From NCBI RefSeq assembly GCF_009917525.1, contig NZ_QZDU01000008.1, positions 85,848-149,847 on the forward strand: a stretch of 64,000 nucleotides of DNA. The letters are read 5' to 3'. Below the pieces are notes generated by a model. It worked only from the letters and a program-made list of their open reading frames with translations. It made no database searches and was not told the origin of the DNA. Of the stretch, positions 58,432 to 64,000 are shown one piece after another (position 1 is the first letter of the stretch; every line of letters begins with the position of its first letter). The stretch comes from Acutalibacter sp. 1XD8-36 (GTDB taxonomy: Bacteria > Bacillota > Clostridia > Oscillospirales > Acutalibacteraceae). The translations under genes were made by a program, and so were the position numbers.

Positions 58432-60228
58432 TCAGAGCTCCTCTGTAATGGTGCAAATCTCGTCTATCATGCCGCCGATGGCCTCAATGGTCTCAAGCAA
58501 TGGCTTATCGGTGGAGATATCCACCCCTGCCATCCGGGCGAGCTCCAAAGGCGTGCCGGTGCTGCCCGCCCTCAGGACCTGCTTCCAGTCCTCAACGGCG
58601 GGGGCGCCCTCCCGCTCTATGCGCCTGCAGGCGGCTGTAGCCACGGTCAGGCCGGCGCTGTAGGTGTAGGAGTAGAGCCCCATATAGTAGTGTGGCTGGC
58701 GCATCCAGGTGAGCTCCGCCCCCGGGGTGAGCTCCACGGCGTCGCCCCAGAATTTAGATAGGGTCTCCCCCATGATGGCGCTCAGGGTCTCCGCCTGCAC
58801 GCTGCCCCCGGCGTCCACAAGCTTATAAACCTCCCGCTGATATGCCGCCTCCAGCAGATGGGTGACGAAGTTGTGATAGTAGGTATTCCCCACCATATTG
58901 CTCAGCACCCAGCGCCTGAAGCGCTTGTCGTCGCTGGTCTTCAAAAGGTAGTGGGCCATTATCAGCTCGTTCATTGTAGAAGGGGCCTCCACAAAATAGG
59001 TGGAGACATTGGTATCAAATATGGACTGCGCGGAATTGCACGCCTTAAAATGCCCGGCGTGGCCCAGCTCGTGTGCCAGAGTAAACACATCGGACATGCC
59101 GCCGTGCCAGCTGAACAGGATAAAGGAGTGCCCTCCGTATGGGCTGGCGCAGAAGCCGCCGGTGGACTTGCCCTGGTTCTGGGCGAAGTCCACCCAGCGC
59201 TCGGAATAGGCGTCCCGAACCATCTGCACATAGTCCTCCCCCAGTATTGACAGGCCCTTCTCAATATAGTTCCTTGAGTCCTCAATGGTGAGCTCCGGGG
59301 CATAGCCCGGGTCCACAGGGAGCTTCAGGTCTGCATAGGTCATTTTGTCCAGGCCGTGGACCTTCTGGATTAGCTTGGCGTACCGGCGCATATGGGGAGC
59401 CAGCTTCTCGGTTATCAGGTCAATCTGCCTGTCGTACATCTCCCTTGTCACGTTCTGTCCGAAGAGCAGATAGTCGAACACCGAGTCAAAGCCCCTGAGC
59501 TTCGCCATGGTCTTCTCCTTCTGGACCTGGCTCTGGTAGGCCGCGGCAGTGACATTCTGGTACTCCCTAAGCTTTTCAGAGAAGCAACGGAAGGCCTCCC
59601 GCCGCACCTCTTTGCGTGGGTCATACTCATACTTGTCCTCAAAAAGTGAGTAGCCCAGGGGGTGCTCCTCCCCTGCCGCGTTAAAGCCGGGGAAGCGCAT
59701 GTCCGCAAGCTTTGCCATATTATACACGCTATACGGCGTGCCAAAGGTTGGGCTCAGCGCTGCCAGGACCTTCTCTGTCTCGGGCTCAAGCTGGTGGGGC
59801 TTCCAGCGCAGGAGCTCTTTTAGATAGCCGCAGTTGGGCCCGCCCTCTGCAATAGCCGATTCAATAACGCTGTCCGGCTGTGCGGTTATCTCGCTGTCTA
59901 TAAAGCTCAGCCTGCTCCCCAAATTGGCGCAGAGCCTGGACATGGCCTCATCGTCCTCCTGGAGCTTTGAATCGTTATAGTCCACAGACGCAGCCAGATT
60001 GCGGTAGCTCGCCGCAAACCACAGTATCTGCTGCCACTCCCTGTAAAGGTCCAGGCAGGCTAAAATATTCTCAGGGGTATTAAGTTTGCCCTTATACTCG
60101 CTCTCAATCTTATCAGTAAGGGCGCTCACCCTTTCAACGTCCGACTTTATATCTGCCTCAGTTTTGTACAGTGCGGTAAGGTCCCAGGTAAGCTCCTCCG
60201 GGACGTCCTTGCGGGTCAGAAGTTCCAT
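58432..60228 (-). CDS. pepF: Oligoendopeptidase F (M3 family)
   Basis: This cytoplasmic zinc metallopeptidase cuts short peptides. The 598-residue protein has the HExxH motif in TLAHELGHAGH and the family motif YVEAPSTMNE with the third zinc ligand. The N-terminal part carries WDLTALYKTEAD, typical of PepF. It lies 13 bases after the phosphatase gene, so the two form an operon. Confidence 0.95.
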   Translation of the reverse strand: MELLTRKDVPEELTWDLTALYKTEADIKSDVERVSALTDKIESEYKGKLNTPENILACLDLYREWQQILWFAASYRNLAASVDYNDSKLQEDDEAMSRLCANLGSRLSFIDSEITAQPDSVIESAIAEGGPNCGYLKELLRWKPHQLEPETEKVLAALSPTFGTPYSVYNMAKLADMRFPGFNAAGEEHPLGYSLFEDKYEYDPRKEVRREAFRCFSEKLREYQNVTAAAYQSQVQKEKTMAKLRGFDSVFDYLLFGQNVTREMYDRQIDLITEKLAPHMRRYAKLIQKVHGLDKMTYADLKLPVDPGYAPELTIEDSRNYIEKGLSILGEDYVQMVRDAYSERWVDFAQNQGKSTGGFCASPYGGHSFILFSWHGGMSDVFTLAHELGHAGHFKACNSAQSIFDTNVSTYFVEAPSTMNELIMAHYLLKTSDDKRFRRWVLSNMVGNTYYHNFVTHLLEAAYQREVYKLVDAGGSVQAETLSAIMGETLSKFWGDAVELTPGAELTWMRQPHYYMGLYSYTYSAGLTVATAACRRIEREGAPAVEDWKQVLRAGSTGTPLELARMAGVDISTDKPLLETIEAIGGMIDEICTITEEL

Positions 60229-60241
60229 ATTTTTGTCTCCT

Positions 60242-60697
60242 TTAATTTTTTGTTATGCTCTCAAGCAGCCCCCGGCAGCCCTCAGAAATGTCCCGCCAGG
60301 CAGCTTCAAAGTCCCTGGTATACCAGGGGTCAGCCACGTCGCCTGGGCGGCCGGTATAGTCCAGCAGGCGGTGCAGCTTCCCCTCAGGGTCCCCGCCGAA
60401 CAGCCGCTCCATAGAGCGCAGGTTGCTCTGCTCCATGGCGATAAGCAGGTCGTACTCCTGATAGTCGCCCCTCTGAAGCTGCCGGGCTGTCTTTCCCGCC
60501 GGGTCTATGCCGTGCTCCAAAAGCTTTCTCCTTGCGGGCGGATAGACCGGGTTGCCGTACTCCTCATTGCTTGTGCCCGCCGAAGCGATATGGAACTCCC
60601 CGGAGAGCCCGGACTTTTCTATCATATCCCTCATGACAAACTCAGCCATCGGGCTGCGGCATATATTCCCAAGGCAGACGAATAAGATTTTTGTCAT
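60242..60697 (-). CDS. Low-molecular-weight protein tyrosine phosphatase
   Basis: The 151-residue enzyme has the active-site loop CLGNICRSP (C-x5-R with Ser) near residue 8 and the general-acid segment DVADPWY near 120. I chose ATG 60697 (MTKILFVCLGNIC); an upstream reading of 34 residues is not conserved in character. Its upstream region, 60698-60800, ends at the integrated element, so its original promoter may have been displaced. Partner kinase unknown. Confidence 0.93.
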   Translation of the reverse strand: MTKILFVCLGNICRSPMAEFVMRDMIEKSGLSGEFHIASAGTSNEEYGNPVYPPARRKLLEHGIDPAGKTARQLQRGDYQEYDLLIAMEQSNLRSMERLFGGDPEGKLHRLLDYTGRPGDVADPWYTRDFEAAWRDISEGCRGLLESITKN

Positions 60698-60815
60698 ATC
60701 CTGAAATCTCTTGAAAGTATTGATATTCCGGGCCTTGCAGGTGTTTTGCGGCATTTTCTTCCGCTCATTCTCTTGGCATATCCCGGCATAAAATAGCACA
60801 GCTTTGACCCCGAAA

Positions 60816-60862
60816 GTAGTAGGAAAGGTAGTAAATCAAGGGGGGTTCTCCCGTTTTACTAC
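60816..60862. repeat. GTAGTA repeats at the end of the integrative element
   Basis: GTAGTA at 60816-60821 and 60828-60833, 12 bases apart in the same orientation, and TACTAC at 60857-60862 in the opposite orientation, overlapping the int stop. They resemble arm-type sites bound by Tn916-like integrases. The host-element junction should lie just left of them, about 60790-60815; I cannot fix it to the base. Confidence 0.5.
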
Positions 60863-62058
60863 TCGCCGCTGGCAACCCGTTTCAGCTCTGCCTGCGCATC
60901 CTCAAAGCCCAGGTGGGTATAGGTGTTCAGCGTAACGCTAATATCCGAGTGTCCCATAAGGTATTGCAGCGTCTTGGGGTTCATACCGCTCTTTGCCATG
61001 TTGGAACAGAATGTGTGCCTGCAAACGTGAGGGGTGACTTTGGGCATCTGCACCTTGTAGATACTGTTGTACTTCTGGCAGATGTGCTTGAAGTAATGCT
61101 CCCAGTGAAGTGCCACCATTGGCTTGCCGTCCTTATCCAAATATAGAAAGCCGCACCTGCCGCCGATCATCGGCTCGGTCTTGGGCTTCGGCCTGTTGGC
61201 GATAATGCGCTGGAAGCACTGGTACACATCGTCCGTCATGGGGATTTCCCGCGTTCCGCTGGAGGTTTTCGTGTCCTCAATGATGTACTCCATATTCCGC
61301 TTTCGCTGAAGCTGGTGGTTGACGCTGATTTTGCGGTTCTTCATGTCCAGGTCAGCCAGCGTCAGCCCAACAAACTCCGAGATACGAAGTCCGGTCTTGA
61401 ACAGGATATAAATGCCGTCATAATACCGGGAAAAGTGCTTGTCACCCTTTACAAATTCCAGAAATGCCCGTTCCTGTTTCCTTGTGATCGCTTCCCTTGT
61501 CACGCTGTCGTTGACAACGACGGTGGCAAGCTGAAATTCAAACGGATTTTTGCGTATCAAATCATCGTCCACGGCCATCTGAAACGCAGGCCGGACAACG
61601 CCGCGAATGGAGTGGATGGAGCTATACCCCCTGCCGTCCTGCTGTAACTTGATGAGCCAGCACTTGGCGTCGGACAGCTTCACCCGGTCAATGCGCTGTC
61701 TGCCGAAGTCCTCTTTCTTGATGATATTGAGGACAAAGTTATAGTTGGCCTCGGTGTTGTGCCGGACGCCGGTTTTCTGTGAGAGATACTTTTTCACCAA
61801 ATCCAGAACGGTCATCTCTCCGCCACGGGGAATAATGGCGTCCTCAATGTCCCGCCGGATTTGCTTCTCCTTTTCCCGCAGGGAAAGGCCGTCCCGCTTG
61901 CCCTGGGGCGTGCTGTCTGTGGCCTCCAGTTTCCAACTGTAAACAAACCGGGGCTTGCCTGTGGCGTCAATGTATTTGTACGCATATCGTCCGTCTTTGC
62001 GTTGGCTCTCTCCGCTGCGAAGAATGCGGTTTTTGCTGTCACGTCGCTTTTCGCTCAC
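60859..62058 (-). CDS. int: Tyrosine integrase, Tn916/Tn1549 type
   Basis: The 399-residue integrase has an N-terminal AP2-like arm-binding domain (DGRYAYKYIDATGKPRFVYS), an SAM-like core-binding domain, and the catalytic domain with Arg in FKTGLRISEF, HxxR in PHVCRHTFCS, His in LMGHSDI and Tyr in LNTYTH. It excises and integrates the element. Gene order int-xis-HTH-sigma (minus strand, reading left) is that of Tn1549-like elements common in gut Clostridia. Confidence 0.95.
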   Translation of the reverse strand: MSEKRRDSKNRILRSGESQRKDGRYAYKYIDATGKPRFVYSWKLEATDSTPQGKRDGLSLREKEKQIRRDIEDAIIPRGGEMTVLDLVKKYLSQKTGVRHNTEANYNFVLNIIKKEDFGRQRIDRVKLSDAKCWLIKLQQDGRGYSSIHSIRGVVRPAFQMAVDDDLIRKNPFEFQLATVVVNDSVTREAITRKQERAFLEFVKGDKHFSRYYDGIYILFKTGLRISEFVGLTLADLDMKNRKISVNHQLQRKRNMEYIIEDTKTSSGTREIPMTDDVYQCFQRIIANRPKPKTEPMIGGRCGFLYLDKDGKPMVALHWEHYFKHICQKYNSIYKVQMPKVTPHVCRHTFCSNMAKSGMNPKTLQYLMGHSDISVTLNTYTHLGFEDAQAELKRVASGE

Positions 62059-62083
62059 GTCTATGCTCCTTTCTGTGAAAAGA

Positions 62084-62123
62084 GCCTCGGCACGATATAA
62101 TCATATTATACCATAGCCGAGGC
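62084..62123 (-). promoter_or_regulatory. Inverted repeat and promoter between xis and int
   Basis: Arms GCCTCGGC (62084-62091) and GCCGAGGC (62116-62123) enclose a TATAAT on the minus strand (62105-62110) preceded by TATGG. TGGAAA 17 bases upstream could be the -35 box. On the minus strand the stem is followed by TCTTTT, so it may act as a terminator or attenuator before int. Which role dominates is open. Confidence 0.5.
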
Positions 62124-62178
62124 CCGATTTCCATATCAATCTGAATGTCTTATAGGAACTTTTCGTAAGGTACGGCGC

Positions 62179-62385
62179 TTAAATCGACGACAGCTTATCC
62201 AGAAACTGCTCAAACCGCTGGCGTTTGATTAGAATTTTCACGCCGTTCTGAATGACAAAACCGGCGTCCAGGTTGCTGTTTACCAGCCTGCGCAGTTTCT
62301 TTTCGCCGATCCCGAAATAGCGGGAGGCTTCTTCAATGGTGAGGCAAAATTTGTCCTTTACCGAAATGCCGATTTCCTCGGCCAT
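62179..62385 (-). CDS. xis: Excisionase of the integrative element
   Basis: The 68-residue Tn916-type Xis has a winged-helix pattern (LTIEEASRYFGIGEKKLRRL) and a basic second half. It directs Int toward excision. It lies 120 bases before int. Confidence 0.88.
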   Translation of the reverse strand: MAEEIGISVKDKFCLTIEEASRYFGIGEKKLRRLVNSNLDAGFVIQNGVKILIKRQRFEQFLDKLSSI

Positions 62386-62474
62386 AGTTCACCAGCCTTT
62401 CTTTGAAATGCCCAGACCCGCAGGCGGGAGGAACAGGGAAAGGGTAAGCTGCTCCCCCCAGCCGGGGCCGGTTA

Positions 62475-62711
62475 TCAGTTCATGCCGAGAATGGCGCGGA
62501 TCAGTTTGTTTTCCAGACGGCTTTTCATGTACTCGTCCAAGCAGGCATGGGGACAGCCGCTTTCGTCATAGACCGTCCGGGTACACAGCTTGTTTATGTA
62601 ACCTTCGTAGTATCGCAAGACTTGCTCTACAGCGTCAGCGTCCCCGGTCTGGGCCGCATCGCTCACCGCCAGCGGAAGCGGTTCACGGCCCTTGTAGTTA
62701 CGACGCTTCAT
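62475..62711 (-). CDS. Helix-turn-helix protein of the integrative element
   Basis: The 78-residue protein has the N-terminal segment LPLAVSDAAQTGDADAVEQV and a Cys pair (CGCPHACL-like, SGCPHAC), as in the small helix_turn_helix proteins found before xis in Tn916/Tn1549 relatives. Function is regulatory by inference. It starts five bases after the sigma gene stop. Confidence 0.75.
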   Translation of the reverse strand: MKRRNYKGREPLPLAVSDAAQTGDADAVEQVLRYYEGYINKLCTRTVYDESGCPHACLDEYMKSRLENKLIRAILGMN

Positions 62712-62716
62712 AGGCG

Positions 62717-63142
62717 CTAACCTCCTTTCCTCGCTGTCAGTTTCGTTCGCAGGACATTCAGCGATTTTGTTCTGCGCCGCTGGACGGCACTCCGGGACAG
62801 CCCCAGGGCTTCGCCGATCTCGCTGTCCGTCAAGTCCAGCACCAGGCGCAAAATCAAAATGCTTTGCTCCTGCTCCGGCAGACCCGCAAAGGCGTCGGCC
62901 ACCTGTTGGCTCCTGATCGGCAGGTCACAGCCGCAGTACGAAAACACATAGCTATCGCTGGGGTAACTGTCCGCCGAACACAGCTTGTCCATCGCCGTCT
63001 GGGGCAACCGCTCCAAGGATGTTTCCCGGCTGGCCCGCCGCTTCATTTCCCGAATGTAGTCGATTGCCTCATGCTTCAATACGGTCTTGCAAAAGGCATC
63101 AAACCTGCACCGTTCGCCATAGTCGCGGGGGTTGGTTTCCAT
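62717..63142 (-). CDS. Sigma-70 family factor of the integrative element
   Basis: The 141-residue sigma-like regulator is typical of Tn916-family elements. Region 2-like segment is short (FDAFCKTVLKHEAIDYI); region 4 is clear: AFAGLPEQEQSILILRLVLD, then TDSEIGEALGLSRSAVQRRR. ATG 63142 has a GGGGGTGAG SD. It likely controls excision genes. Confidence 0.85.
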   Translation of the reverse strand: METNPRDYGERCRFDAFCKTVLKHEAIDYIREMKRRASRETSLERLPQTAMDKLCSADSYPSDSYVFSYCGCDLPIRSQQVADAFAGLPEQEQSILILRLVLDLTDSEIGEALGLSRSAVQRRRTKSLNVLRTKLTARKGG

Positions 63143-63565
63143 CTTCTCACCCCCTTTCGCTGGGGGATGGTGGTGGTACTTTCCCTTTCCGCTAACAGAG
63201 CGTTCAGCGGCACAGGTTTTGCGCGCAAAACCGCTTTCCGCAGAGAAAAAAGTGAAGAAAAATTTTCGGGCCGCTGGGAACGACAAAAACCGCCCGGCAG
63301 GTCACAGACCCGCCGGGCGAGTTGCACAGTATAATTTACTTTATCTGCACTGTATGGTATAACCTCGTAGCCGCAATTCTCCCAGGCGGGGGACGGGCTT
63401 TTTTTGATAACGGCGCTCTCAATTCCTCACGGCGAAATATCCACATAGCGGCTACCTCCCAAAGCCGCCCAGTTCAAAGACGGCGGCACTTTTTACCAAA
63501 GTACCGCCGCCATGTGGAACCTATATAAAGCCAATATGGAACCTGTGTGAAACGGGAATTTTTTC
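63143..63565 (-). promoter_or_regulatory. Regulatory region of the integrative element
   Basis: No gene seen in these 423 bases. On the minus strand there is a -10-like TATACT (63328-63333), then a strong hairpin CGCCCGGC/GCCGGGCG (63291-63319) followed by GTTTTTG, so a leader terminator may sit before the sigma gene. Further up are a GGCGG-ACTTT hairpin (about 63482-63510) and two direct repeats. Confidence 0.55.
63512..63544. repeat. Direct repeats ATGTGGAACCT / ATATGGAACCT
   Basis: Two copies (63512-63522 and 63534-63544) with 22-base period, about two helical turns, so one protein dimer could bind both on one DNA face. Possible operator. Confidence 0.45.
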
Positions 63566-63822
63566 TTACTCCCTCGGCGTGACTACAATACCGTCCGCAT
63601 TATCCGGGTCTTTGAAACTGTAAGTGTAGCCATCTGGCAGGGAAACACTGTCAGAGTTGTCCTCGGCACCCGGCTTTGTTCCGGCGTCAATATCCGTATC
63701 ATCAATTTCCACGGAGTTCCCCACGTTTGTGTCCTGATCGCTGCCGTCTTTCTGATTGGTACAGCCGGTAAACAGCAAGAAGCAGACCAGCATACACGCC
63801 AAAATAGCAGTAATTTTTTCAT
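63566..63822 (-). pseudogene. Lipoprotein gene with one-base deletion in an A-tract
   Basis: The ATG at 63822 overlaps the upstream ABC gene stop (TGATG) and has a GAGAGGG SD. But it reads MKKLLLFWRVCW and leaves the lipoprotein frame. The long frame from 63802 encodes ILACMLVCFLLFTGC, a lipobox, then an Asp/Asn-rich mature part ending YTYSFKDPDNADGIVVTPRE. If the run of six A (63814-63819) had seven, the protein would begin MKKITAILACMLVCFLLFTG: a perfect signal peptide. So this is a frameshift: sequencing error, recent mutation, or slippage control. Confidence 0.7.
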
Positions 63823-64000
63823 CACATTTCCCTCTCTTTCAAATGTCCCCGTTTGATTTCCAACACCACATCCGCCTGCTTTGCCACCTCGCCTGAGTGC
63901 GTCACGACCACCACGCACTTCCCGAACGCATGGGCGCTCTCTTTCAAAATCGCCGTGATTTCCTCGGCGGTGTCGGCGTCCAGGTTCCCGGTCGGCTCGT
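63822..64000 (-). CDS. ABC transporter ATP-binding protein, C-terminal part
   Basis: The gene continues beyond the right edge. The visible 58 or so codons show the end of Walker B and D-loop (EPTGNLDADTAEE), the H-loop His in VVVVTHSGEV, and a short tail (VVLEIKRGHLKEREM). This is the MacB/LolD-type class, usually paired with an FtsX-like permease. The stop TGA shares its last base with the lipoprotein ATG, so the two are translationally coupled. Cargo of the integrative element. Confidence 0.85.
   Translation of the reverse strand, partial: EPTGNLDADTAEEITAILKESAHAFGKCVVVVTHSGEVAKQADVVLEIKRGHLKEREM

Noticed and set aside
1..64000. CRISPR arrays, rRNA, tRNA and tmRNA
   Set aside because: No regularly spaced repeats of 25-40 bases, no rRNA stretches and no CCA-ended cloverleaf were noticed. 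Only the SRP RNA is supported.

Overview
The window is about 57% GC and almost entirely flagellar and chemotaxis genes of a motile, endospore-forming Firmicute. Gene order (flgB-flgC-fliE-fliF-fliG-fliH-fliI-fliJ-fliK-flgD-flgE-flbD-motA-motB-fliM-fliY, and flgM-flgN-flgK-flgL-yviE-type gene-fliW-csrA), CheC-type FliY, SpoVAD, strong SD sequences and TTGNNN-17-TATAAT promoters all point to Clostridia. A gut Oscillospirales-type bacterium is my inference, not proven here. No flagellin, cheY, sigD or export-gate gene (fliP/Q/R, flhA/B) lies in the window.

Layout. 1-14.6 kb, minus strand: the hook-basal-body operon, from a sigma-A promoter before flgB to fliY at the left edge. 14.7-20.3 kb: a lipoprotein, an FtsA-like actin protein with added small domains, a chemoreceptor with two tandem consensus promoters, and an FtsE-like ABC ATPase that has lost its catalytic residues. 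A plus-strand C39-like peptidase is divergent from it. 21.4-25.0 kb: fliD-fliS-fliT-like. 25.2-26.8 kb: a plus-strand ParA plus ComFB-domain pair. 26.8-32.1 kb: flgM to csrA, behind a sigma-D-like promoter. 32.3-36.9 kb: cheA-cheW-cheR-cheB. 37.1-39.6 kb, plus strand: a YlqG/FliK-like protein, a FlhB C-terminal homologue and a PilZ protein, followed by a 1791-residue S-layer-homology protein.

45.2-60.7 kb is housekeeping: an EF-G paralogue with a degenerate GTPase site, rlmB followed by a pseudo-P-type ATPase with a 500-residue disordered head, spoVAD, a PIG-V-like mannosyltransferase, SRP RNA-dnaX-ybaB-recR, smpB, a LytTR regulator, pepF and a low-molecular-weight phosphatase. From about 60.8 kb to the right edge lies one end of a Tn916/Tn1549-type integrative element (int, xis, HTH gene, sigma factor). 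Its cargo includes a lipoprotein broken by a one-base homopolymer deletion and an ABC transporter ATPase that runs off the window.

How it works together: the minus-strand operons supply the rod, hook, stator, switch, hook-filament junction and cap, with CsrA-FliW and FlgM as checkpoints. The ComFB and PilZ proteins suggest cyclic-dinucleotide input. The most unusual items are the two catalytically degenerate ATPases (ABC and P-type), the ParA-ComFB pair, a dispersed two-hairpin repeat with compensatory changes, and the separate promoter and structured leader that split motB from motA.
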